A stretch of 49,336 nt of DNA from Lachnospiraceae bacterium (GTDB taxonomy: Bacteria > Bacillota > Clostridia > Lachnospirales > Lachnospiraceae), in NCBI GenBank assembly GCA_024690725.1, contig JAILOQ010000088.1, forward strand, positions 1-49,336. Reading direction: 5' to 3'. Position numbers and translations under genes: made by a program. Below the pieces are notes generated by a model. It was not told where the DNA came from. It was given only the letters and a program-made list of their open reading frames with translations, and searched no databases. Positions within the stretch are counted from its first letter, which is position 1, and the number at the start of each line of letters is the position of its first letter. Below are positions 18,166 to 24,806 of the stretch, piece after piece.

Positions 18166-19053
18166 TTGTTTGATCGAATTTTCGGTAATTATTTAGTAAA
18201 TGCCGGGCACCTTACAAAAGAACAGCTTGCAGAGGTGATCGAGGCGGAGAGTACCACAAGAGTAAAACTCGGATTGATCGCAGTGGCGGAGAAGCTCATG
18301 ACGCAGGAACAGGCGGATGAAGTGAACCACTTACAGACCGTAATGGATAAGCGTTTTGGTGATATCGCAGTCAGCAAAGGTTATCTTACGGATGATCAGG
18401 TATCTTCTTTGCTCAAGAAGCAAGGAAATATCTACATGCTCTTTGTACAGACCGTGACGGAAAAAGGCTTTATGTCGATCGAAGAGATCGATGAGTCGCT
18501 CAGTGCTTATCAGGATGAAAACGGACTGACACATACCGATATGGACGATCTGTTAAGCGGAGACGTAGATCGTACCGTGCGTCTGTTTTTACCGCAGAAC
18601 GATGCGCTTTATGACCGGTTCTGTGCATTGGCTGTTCGTACATTGATCCGTGTGATCAATTCGGGTGCATATGTATCCAAGGCATTTTTGGTGGATGAGA
18701 TCTATACCGATCGTTTCGCTATGCAGAAGGTAGAAGGCGACCACAATATCAGTGCCGGATTCGCCGGTGTGGGTGACGGTCTTCTCTGTATCGCAGAACC
18801 TTTTGCGGATGAAGAATTTGACAGCGTCGATCTGGATGCATTGGATGCGGTAGGCGAGTTTATGAACTGTGTGAACGGTTTGTTTGCAACGGAATTGAGC
18901 AATGAAAACGTGGATATTGATATGCTGCCGCCTGAGTTTTTCGATCATCCGGTTCATATCAAAGGAAAACAGTTTTGCGTATTCCCGATCTATATCGGGG
19001 AAGGTGTTGTGAATTTTATCTTAGCAATTGACGAGTCGTTGGAAGTCAGCTAA
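18166..19053 (+). CDS. CheX-like phosphatase domain protein with N-terminal MshEN-like repeats
   Basis: A 295-residue protein, TTG start at 18166 behind a strong AAGGAGGGA. The first 90 residues hold three repeats of the pattern hydrophobic-G-x-x-x-h-x-x-G-h-h-T-x-x-Q: FGNYLVNAGHLTKEQL (6-21), a degenerate copy (34-51) and FGDIAVSKGYLTDDQV (64-79). This resembles the MshEN / type II secretion ATPase N-domain, whose members can bind cyclic di-GMP. The C-terminal half (about 145-293) fits CheX/CheC: D227-x3-E231-F-M-N234 matches the phosphatase motif (D/S)xxxExxN. The next gene is a CheY-like receiver, the natural substrate of such a phosphatase. The function is inferred from motif and context; cyclic di-GMP binding is speculative. 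Confidence 0.75.
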   Translation: MFDRIFGNYLVNAGHLTKEQLAEVIEAESTTRVKLGLIAVAEKLMTQEQADEVNHLQTVMDKRFGDIAVSKGYLTDDQVSSLLKKQGNIYMLFVQTVTEKGFMSIEEIDESLSAYQDENGLTHTDMDDLLSGDVDRTVRLFLPQNDALYDRFCALAVRTLIRVINSGAYVSKAFLVDEIYTDRFAMQKVEGDHNISAGFAGVGDGLLCIAEPFADEEFDSVDLDALDAVGEFMNCVNGLFATELSNENVDIDMLPPEFFDHPVHIKGKQFCVFPIYIGEGVVNFILAIDESLEVS

Positions 19054-19072
19054 GAATTTAGGAGGTATGAAA

Positions 19073-19432
19073 GTGGCAAATATTCTCATTGTGGATGACT
19101 CCAGAACATCCAGAAAAGTATTACGAGGCATTCTGGAAGAGGCCGGATATACCGTAATTGATGAGGCGGTAAACGGTCAGGAAGGCGCGGACAAGTATAA
19201 AAGTTTAAACCCCGATCTTGTGACGCTTGATATTACAATGCCCGTGATGGATGGAATCGAGGCACTTCGCCTGATCAAAGAAGCCAATGCGAATGCAAAG
19301 GTGATCATGGTGACGGCTGCCGGTCAGAAGAACAAGATGATCGAATGCATCAAGATCGGTGCGGACGATTTCCTTACCAAGCCTTTTGACAAAGAGGAGA
19401 TCATTAACGTTATCAAAAAAATCGTAAAATAA
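19073..19432 (+). CDS. Stand-alone CheY-like response regulator receiver
   Basis: A 119-residue single-domain receiver with no output domain. Acidic pair D8-D9, phospho-acceptor D53 (LVTLDITMPVMDG), T81 and K103 (FLTKPF) are all present, so it should be phosphorylatable. I place the start at the GTG at 19073, seven bases after AGGAGG; the ATG at 19067 abuts the Shine-Dalgarno bases. It begins 19 bases after the CheX-like gene. No histidine kinase or other chemotaxis gene is nearby, so the kinase must act in trans. Confidence 0.9.
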   Translation: MANILIVDDSRTSRKVLRGILEEAGYTVIDEAVNGQEGADKYKSLNPDLVTLDITMPVMDGIEALRLIKEANANAKVIMVTAAGQKNKMIECIKIGADDFLTKPFDKEEIINVIKKIVK

Positions 19433-19466
19433 ATCCGATACACCAGCGCATAGAGGAGGATTGCAT

Positions 19467-19919
19467 ATGATCGAAGCAACGAGCTGTGGCGGTGTGGTGA
19501 TTTTTCGCGGTAAGATACTTCTTTTATACAAGAATATTTATCACAGAAACGACGGCTGGGTATTACCGAAGGGGACCGTGGAAGAAGGCGAAGAGTTTTC
19601 GGAAACGGCGCTCAGAGAGGTAAAAGAAGAAAGCGGAGCAAACGCTACCATTATCAAATATATCGGGAAGAGCGCATATTCTTTCCGGGGGAACGATGAC
19701 ATCGTCGAAAAAGAAGTGCATTGGTATCTGATGATGGGCGAAAGCTATTACTCCAAGCCTCAAAAAGAAGAGTTTTTTACGGATTCCGGGTTTTACAAAT
19801 ATCATGAGGCCTACCATCTTCTGAAGTATGACAACGAGCGTCAGATCTTAGAGCAGGCTTATGAAGAATATCTCAGTTTGAAAAAAGCAAACCTATGGGG
19901 GAGTAAAAAATACTTTTAA
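19467..19919 (+). CDS. NUDIX hydrolase
   Basis: A 150-residue Nudix protein. The box is complete: G36-x5-E42-x7-R50-E51-V-x-E54-E55-x-G57, so it should hydrolyse a nucleoside diphosphate linked to another group. The sequence around GWVLPKGTVEEGE resembles the diadenosine polyphosphate / MutT-like branch, but the substrate is not determined. GAGGAGGA lies 6 bases before the ATG at 19467. It is 34 bases after the receiver gene and closes the transcript with a strong terminator. Confidence 0.88.
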   Translation: MIEATSCGGVVIFRGKILLLYKNIYHRNDGWVLPKGTVEEGEEFSETALREVKEESGANATIIKYIGKSAYSFRGNDDIVEKEVHWYLMMGESYYSKPQKEEFFTDSGFYKYHEAYHLLKYDNERQILEQAYEEYLSLKKANLWGSKKYF

Positions 19920-19928
19920 TGCAATATG

Positions 19929-19952
19929 GGGAAGGCGTAAGCCTTCCCTTTT
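19929..19952 (+). terminator. Intrinsic terminator after the Nudix gene
   Basis: Eight-base perfect GC-rich arms GGGAAGGC (19929-19936) and GCCTTCCC (19941-19948) with a GTAA tetraloop, then TTTT. Confidence 0.88.
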
Positions 19953-19990
19953 AGATAACGGAACACAGAAAGATTTGCCGGTGATTGCAG

Positions 19991-20305
19991 ATGCATGTAT
20001 ACAAAGAATTATACTGTGATGAGAAATGCAAAAAGAAAAAGCAGGTGATCCTGCACAGAATTCGGGTACATGCGGGACTTGCCCCGTCTGTATACCTGAT
20101 CACGCTGGCGGGTTCCGATGACTATTTTGATATTTTGCCCGGGTATGTACTGAAGCAAAAGCAGTATCCCATCGACGATCTTTACGTCATGGGAATGGCG
20201 GATGGATACGACAGTGCCGTGGAACTGGTACAGGAAATGATCCGGGATTTCAGCGAACAATTTGAAACCGTATATTTTAAGGAACAGCTATGGGGATTGT
20301 TTTAA
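19991..20305 (+). CDS. Hypothetical protein upstream of DUF2953
   Basis: I do not recognise this 104-residue protein. It begins with a basic, cysteine-containing segment (ELYCDEKCKKKKQV), has no signal peptide or clear membrane helix, and is predicted mixed alpha/beta. The start at 19991 follows GGTGA; the frame is open a little further back but without a better site. It overlaps the DUF2953 gene by 16 bases, which supports it being a real, coupled gene. A location at the start of a DUF2953-GerW-J-domain operon is all that can be said about its role. Confidence 0.7.
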   Translation: MHVYKELYCDEKCKKKKQVILHRIRVHAGLAPSVYLITLAGSDDYFDILPGYVLKQKQYPIDDLYVMGMADGYDSAVELVQEMIRDFSEQFETVYFKEQLWGLF

Positions 20306-21411
20306 CGATTCTAAAAATCCTCGGGATCATATTGCTTGTGCTCCTTTGTCTGGTGCTTTTGATCCTTTTGATCGTTTTGTTCAACCCGATTTCCTATTCC
20401 GTCGAAGCCGATTTTGACGTGGATTCGGAAGAAAAGGTGCATGCTACGGCGAAGATTGCCTGGTTTTTTCATATCCTTTCCGTATTGCTGCACGTGAACG
20501 GATTGGAGGATAAATCCTTAAAGATCAAGGTCTTTGGCATCACGATCATGGATGTTTTTCATCCCAAAGAAAAGAAGGAACGAAAGAAGAAAACCGCCGG
20601 GACAAAGAAGGACGATGCGCAGACGGTGTATTACGATGCCGCTAAGGACGATCCTCTCACTGAAGCGGGAGCGGATCAAACGGACGCAGAGGCCGAAGTT
20701 GCGGAAGATCAAACGGACGCAGAGGCCGAAGCTGCGGAAGGTCAGACGGCGGATGAAGCCGAAAACGTCGGCGATCCATCGGAAACTGCCGGCGCGGATG
20801 AGACCTTAAGTTATGAAGAACAGGTAAAGAGGAAGAGCCTCGATTATAAACTGGATCGTCTGGAAGAAAAGCTTGCCGCGATCTTCGAAAAGGTTTCGGC
20901 CTTCCTTCAAAAGATCGGCGACTTCTTTGATAAAACGGACGAAAAGCTGGATAAGATCGAAGATAAGGCTTTATACGCAAACTGCTGGCTCAGAGTCTTG
21001 GAGCATGAAACGACGCAGAATGCGCTCGCCATGGGCAAGGATGATCTGATCGTTCTTTTCAAAGGTATCCTGCCAAGGGAATGGCAGGCGTATCTCAGGC
21101 TTGGAACCGGAGATCCCGGCTCGACGGGACAGATCTACGGATATTACTGGATGTTCATCGCATTGTACTTCGGTCATTTTGTCATGGAACCGGATTTTGA
21201 AAATAAGGTGACTTGTGGTACAATACAAGCCGAAGGGAAAATATATCTGTATCGGATCGTTCGTATCGGTCTGAAGGTATTATTGAAGAAGGAATATAAG
21301 TATTTACTGAAGATCAAGGATCGCGTGGATGCGCTCTATCGTAAGAAAAAGGGCATTGCGGATCCGGTGAAAAAAAAGAAAAAGGCCGGGAAAAAGAAAA
21401 AGGCCGCATAA
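20290..21411 (+). CDS. DUF2953 domain-containing membrane protein (YtfI-like)
   Basis: A 373-residue protein with a strong N-terminal membrane helix (about 4-32), an N-terminal beta-rich domain, a long acidic linker (about 100-190) and a C-terminal domain with GTGDPGSTGQIYGYYWM, the DUF2953 signature. The very basic tail ends in KKKKKAGKKKKAA. In B. subtilis the homologue ytfI is next to ytfJ (GerW family), as here, which supports the call; its function is not established. The linker contains an 11-residue tandem repeat (see the repeat at 20674-20772). It overlaps the upstream unknown gene by 16 bases. Confidence 0.85.
   Translation: MGIVLTILKILGIILLVLLCLVLLILLIVLFNPISYSVEADFDVDSEEKVHATAKIAWFFHILSVLLHVNGLEDKSLKIKVFGITIMDVFHPKEKKERKKKTAGTKKDDAQTVYYDAAKDDPLTEAGADQTDAEAEVAEDQTDAEAEAAEGQTADEAENVGDPSETAGADETLSYEEQVKRKSLDYKLDRLEEKLAAIFEKVSAFLQKIGDFFDKTDEKLDKIEDKALYANCWLRVLEHETTQNALAMGKDDLIVLFKGILPREWQAYLRLGTGDPGSTGQIYGYYWMFIALYFGHFVMEPDFENKVTCGTIQAEGKIYLYRIVRIGLKVLLKKEYKYLLKIKDRVDALYRKKKGIADPVKKKKKAGKKKKAA
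20674..20772 (+). repeat. 33-bp in-frame tandem repeat in the DUF2953 gene
   Basis: Two nearly identical 33-bp units (20674-20706 and 20707-20739) encode DQTDAEAEVAE and DQTDAEAEAAE; a third, degenerate unit (20740-20772) encodes GQTADEAENVG. They make up the acidic linker between the two domains and could vary in copy number. Confidence 0.88.
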
Positions 21412-21441
21412 ACCGTAAAGGGAATTTACAGGAGAAAAAGC

Positions 21442-21849
21442 ATGAGTGAAAACAATTTTACCGGTGCCATTGAATCATTAACGAAGGGATTGGAAGGATT
21501 CTTGTCCACAAAGACCGTGGTCGGCGAACCGACACAGGTGGGCGATACCATCATCATTCCTTTGGTGGATGTGTCGTTCGGTATCGGTGCGGGATCTTCG
21601 ATCAGTGACCAGAGCAAGCGCAGCGGCGCGGGCGGCGGTTTAAGCGGAAAGATGTCTCCGAATGCCGTTTTGATCATTCACAACGGGCAGACAAAGCTTG
21701 TGACGATCAAGAATCACGACAGTCTTTCCAAGATCATCGATATGGTGCCCGAGCTTGTGGATAAGTTTACGGGACCGAAGGAAGACATTCCCGTAAGTGA
21801 TGAGGAAGCGGTGGATGTTGCTTTCCCGGAAAGTGACAGCGTATTGTAA
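21442..21849 (+). CDS. GerW family protein (YtfJ-like)
   Basis: A 135-residue protein of the GerW/YtfJ family. The glycine-rich core GIGAGSS...GAGGGLSGKMSPNAVLII is the family hallmark. In Bacillus the protein is made during sporulation and is needed for one germination pathway, but homologues also occur in organisms that do not sporulate, so this gene alone does not prove sporulation. ACAGGAG precedes the ATG. It sits 30 bases after DUF2953 and 9 bases before a J-domain gene. Confidence 0.9.
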   Translation: MSENNFTGAIESLTKGLEGFLSTKTVVGEPTQVGDTIIIPLVDVSFGIGAGSSISDQSKRSGAGGGLSGKMSPNAVLIIHNGQTKLVTIKNHDSLSKIIDMVPELVDKFTGPKEDIPVSDEEAVDVAFPESDSVL

Positions 21850-21858
21850 GGATAGCGC

Positions 21859-22314
21859 ATGGCAAAAGAAAAGGATAAGAAGCCGGAACTGACGAAGGAG
21901 TGGCTGTTTCGTGAAAATGTACGATTGCAGGCGCTTTCCGAAGAGTTGGAGAACCAAAAGCGGATCCTGAAACTGGAGCGTGATAAGTTATCCGGCGAAC
22001 AAAAGGTTTTTGAGCAAAAGCAAAAGATCCTGGAAATGAATTTCAGACAGCTGGCCGCGGAACGCGAGGATTTCAAGAAATATGTCAAAAAACATATGAA
22101 AGCGGAGCGGGAAGAAAAAGAGCAGTTGCCTTTTGATCTTTCCGATGAGGAATCGGTGTTCTTTTGCGGCATAAACTCTTATGCGACGTTAAAGAAGCGA
22201 TATAAGGCGCTTCTAAAGGTGTATCATCCCGATAATCGCACGGGAGATACGGAGAGTGTAGCCAGGATCAACCATGAATTCGAAAGACTCAAAAAGAAAT
22301 TGAAAAAGACATAA
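21859..22314 (+). CDS. Coiled-coil protein with C-terminal J domain
   Basis: A 151-residue protein whose first 90 residues form a highly charged coiled coil (about 15-90), followed by a short J domain at the C-terminus: the HPD motif is at 123-125 within LLKVYHPDNRTGD, with the preceding helix KKRYKALL and the following helix RINHEFERLKKK. J domains stimulate Hsp70 (DnaK) ATPases, so the coiled coil may bring a client or partner to the chaperone. It lacks the zinc-finger and substrate-binding domains of DnaJ. The gene is 9 bases after gerW and is the last before a terminator. Confidence 0.82.
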   Translation: MAKEKDKKPELTKEWLFRENVRLQALSEELENQKRILKLERDKLSGEQKVFEQKQKILEMNFRQLAAEREDFKKYVKKHMKAEREEKEQLPFDLSDEESVFFCGINSYATLKKRYKALLKVYHPDNRTGDTESVARINHEFERLKKKLKKT

Positions 22315-22356
22315 AAAAGCGGCACCGTCAAATGACAGTGCCGTTCCTTTTATTTT
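22313..22356. terminator. Bidirectional terminator between the J-domain gene and rpmB
   Basis: Arms 22320-22330 and 22333-22343 (CGGCAC and GTGCCG plus an inner GTC/GAC) pair with one C-A mismatch. A T-rich stretch (TTCCTTTTATTTTT) follows on the + strand, and AAAAAA before the stem gives a T-run on the - strand, so it serves both converging genes. Confidence 0.85.
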
Positions 22357-22368
22357 TGTGAAAGATTA

Positions 22369-22554
22369 TTAAGCGCGTTCTACTTTGCCGGATCTCAAAC
22401 AAGAAGAGCAAACATGCATGGTCTTGGTAGCTCCGTTAACCTTACATCTTACATTCTTTATGTTCGAATTCCAGATATGATTTGATCTTCTATGAGAATG
22501 GCTGACGTTATTACCGAAATGAACGCCCTTGCCGCAAACATCACACTTAGCCAT
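22369..22554 (-). CDS. rpmB: 50S ribosomal protein L28
   Basis: A 61-residue large-subunit ribosomal protein. It is the zinc-binding (C+) form: CDVCGKG near the start and CSSCLR near the end supply the four cysteines. The gene is alone on the - strand, its start preceded by TAGGAGGTG (read on that strand), with its own consensus promoter and a shared terminator. Monocistronic rpmB facing the neighbouring operons is common in clostridia. Confidence 0.98.
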   Translation of the reverse strand: MAKCDVCGKGVHFGNNVSHSHRRSNHIWNSNIKNVRCKVNGATKTMHVCSSCLRSGKVERA

Positions 22555-22594
22555 ATCGCACCTCCTAATCTGAATTTATTTCGCAACAAATCAC

Positions 22595-22623
22595 ATATTA
22601 GCAGATTTTTGCGCATATTGCAA
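22595..22623 (-). promoter_or_regulatory. Promoter for rpmB
   Basis: On the - strand TTGCAA (22618-22623), a 17-base spacer and TAATAT (22595-22600) preceded by TGC, an extended -10. The leader to the start codon is about 35 bases. Confidence 0.75.
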
Positions 22624-22662
22624 GCAAAAAATGAACGGAATTTAAATTTATTATAAAAGTTG

Positions 22663-22691
22663 TTTCCATTTCAGGGAATTATTGTTATAAT
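22663..22691 (+). promoter_or_regulatory. Promoter for the Asp23/DAK2 operon
   Basis: TTTCCA (22663-22668), a 17-base spacer and a perfect TATAAT (22686-22691) with an extended TG at -15/-14. The 88-base leader to 22786 holds a small hairpin (22742-22748 with 22755-22761, one G-U pair) just before the ribosome site. It is divergent from the rpmB promoter. Confidence 0.65.
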
Positions 22692-22785
22692 ACGAATGTT
22701 GATATTTTGAAGTGTAAAAGATGCAATCAATCTTGGATGCGTTTCGACCGGGAAGTCGGAAGGTGTCTGATCGGGAGGTGTTAAC

Positions 22786-23142
22786 ATGAAAAGTACACTT
22801 AATACACATTTGGGTGACATTGCAATTGACAGTGAGGTAATTGCCAATTATGCCGGCTCTGTTGCGATAGAGTGCTTTGGTGTGGTTGGAATGGCCAGCG
22901 TAAATGTAAAGGAAGGCTTGGTAAAATTGTTAAAGCCTGCGAATCTGACGACGGGCATCGCAGTTCGTACGGATAACGGTGGTATCAGTCTGGATTTCCA
23001 TTTGATCGTTGCTTACGGGGTGAATATTCTGACGGTGTCCGAGAATCTGATCAGTACGGTAAAGTACAAAGTAGAAGAGTTTACGGGCATTAAAGTAGAA
23101 AAAGTGAACATCTATGTGGAAGGTGTTCGAGTGATCGACTAA
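22786..23142 (+). CDS. Asp23/Gls24 family envelope stress protein (YloU-like)
   Basis: A 118-residue Asp23 protein; the family core runs through the whole length, with IDSEVIANYAGSVAIECFGVVGM near the N-terminus and EEFTGIKVEKVNIYVEGVRV at the C-terminus. It is followed 13 bases later by the DAK2 gene, the same yloU-yloV order as in Bacillus. The family is linked to envelope stress and, in a few members, to fatty-acid metabolism, but no enzymatic activity is known. GGGAGGTG precedes the ATG. Confidence 0.92.
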   Translation: MKSTLNTHLGDIAIDSEVIANYAGSVAIECFGVVGMASVNVKEGLVKLLKPANLTTGIAVRTDNGGISLDFHLIVAYGVNILTVSENLISTVKYKVEEFTGIKVEKVNIYVEGVRVID

Positions 23143-23155
23143 GGAGGAAATAGGC

Positions 23156-24805
23156 GTGGCAACTGTAATCGATAAGACTTTGCTCTGCAAGATGTTCTTG
23201 GCAGGTGCAAAAAATCTGGAAGCCCACAAAGATATTATCAATGAATTAAATGTATTCCCGGTACCGGACGGTGATACGGGTACCAATATGACAATGACGG
23301 TCATGTCTGCGGCGAAGGAAGTTGCGGAACTGGTCGATGATGCGGAATCCCTTGATATGAAGGTGATCACAAAGGCGATCTCTTCGGGATCTTTGCGCGG
23401 TGCCAGAGGTAACTCCGGTGTTATCATGAGTCAGCTTTGCCGTGGTTTTTGCAAGATCATCGGCGGCAGCGACGAGATCGACCGTGTCTTGATCGCAAGA
23501 GCGAGCGAACGTGCCGTTGAGAGCGCATATAAGGCCGTTATGAAGCCGAAAGAAGGTACGATCCTTACCGTTGCGAAGGCAGCGTGTGAAAAGGCCGTAG
23601 AGCTTTCTGAGGACGAATCCGTGGATCTGGACGGCATGATCGATGCCGTGATCGCATATGCCAAAGAAGTCTTGGAAAAGACGCCCGAGATGCTTCCCGT
23701 ATTAAAGGAGGCAGGCGTTGTGGATTCCGGCGGTGCCGGTCTTGTGGAATTTTTGGTCGGCGCACAGGCTGCATTCCGTGGCGAAGTTACGGACTTCTCT
23801 TTGGATGCGACCGAACAAAAAGAAGAAAAGAAGAGTGACGAGATCAATCTGAAGTATCCGTATAAAACGGTGATCACTTCGGTTGCGATCCGCAATTTCA
23901 ATATCAAGCAGGAGAATGATTTTATTGATTATCTTGCTTCCATCGGTGAGAATGCGGAAGTTAAGGTTGACGGAGACAAGATCGATGTTGATGTACAGAC
24001 GGCGGATCCCGGTCTTGTGATCCAGAAGGTACTTACCTTCGCCAATATCGATAAGGTAACGGTGGAGAACATCGCAAAAGAGCTGATGGAAATGAATACC
24101 GATACGAAGGAAGCGGAAGAAGAGGCTCCCATGGAGCATAAGGCGGTTGGATTTATTTCCGTATCCGTCGGTGACGGTATCAACTCCATCTTCAAGGATC
24201 TTGGCGTAGATCGCATCATCGAAGGCGGTCAGACCATGAATCCGAGTACGGAAGATATCCTTTCCGCGATCGAAAAGGTAAATGCGGATACCATTTTCCT
24301 GTATCCGAACAATAAAAACATCGTAATGGCAGCAAACCAGGCCAGAGATCTGACCAAGGACAAGAAGATCATTGTGATCCCGACAAAGAACATTCCGCAG
24401 GGAATCACGGCTCTTATTACTTTCGTCCCGGAGCTTTCCGATGAGGAAAATGAAGCAGCCATGAACGAAGAGATCGGAAATGTTTCCACCGGTCAGGTAA
24501 CCTATTCCGTAAGAGATACGGAGATCGACGGATTCACCATTCACGAGAACGATATCATGGGTATCGGTGATAAGGGAATGCTTGCTGTAGGAACCGACAT
24601 GGCGGAAGTATCCTTCGATATGATCGGAAAGATCATGGAAGAGAAAGAAGATGCGGAACTGATCAGTATCTACTACGGTGCGGATGTAACGGAAGCGGAT
24701 GCCGAAGCTTTAAAGAGCAAAGTAGAGGAAGCTTATTCGGATTGTGATGTGGAACTGCAGTACGGCGGACAACCTGTTTATTATTATGTAGTTTCGGTTG
24801 AATAA
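23156..24805 (+). CDS. DAK2 domain-containing kinase (YloV / FakA-like)
   Basis: A 549-residue protein with an N-terminal DhaL/DAK2 nucleotide-binding domain carrying the metal-binding segment FPVPDGDTGTNM (about 37-48) and a C-terminal DegV-like-associated region. FakA of Staphylococcus, the best studied member, phosphorylates fatty acids held by FakB proteins. No FakB (DegV) gene is in the window. The start is a GTG at 23156 after AAGGAGG, and the gene follows the Asp23 gene directly, as in Bacillus. It ends one base before the recG start. Confidence 0.88.
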   Translation: MATVIDKTLLCKMFLAGAKNLEAHKDIINELNVFPVPDGDTGTNMTMTVMSAAKEVAELVDDAESLDMKVITKAISSGSLRGARGNSGVIMSQLCRGFCKIIGGSDEIDRVLIARASERAVESAYKAVMKPKEGTILTVAKAACEKAVELSEDESVDLDGMIDAVIAYAKEVLEKTPEMLPVLKEAGVVDSGGAGLVEFLVGAQAAFRGEVTDFSLDATEQKEEKKSDEINLKYPYKTVITSVAIRNFNIKQENDFIDYLASIGENAEVKVDGDKIDVDVQTADPGLVIQKVLTFANIDKVTVENIAKELMEMNTDTKEAEEEAPMEHKAVGFISVSVGDGINSIFKDLGVDRIIEGGQTMNPSTEDILSAIEKVNADTIFLYPNNKNIVMAANQARDLTKDKKIIVIPTKNIPQGITALITFVPELSDEENEAAMNEEIGNVSTGQVTYSVRDTEIDGFTIHENDIMGIGDKGMLAVGTDMAEVSFDMIGKIMEEKEDAELISIYYGADVTEADAEALKSKVEEAYSDCDVELQYGGQPVYYYVVSVE

Positions 24806-24806
24806 G

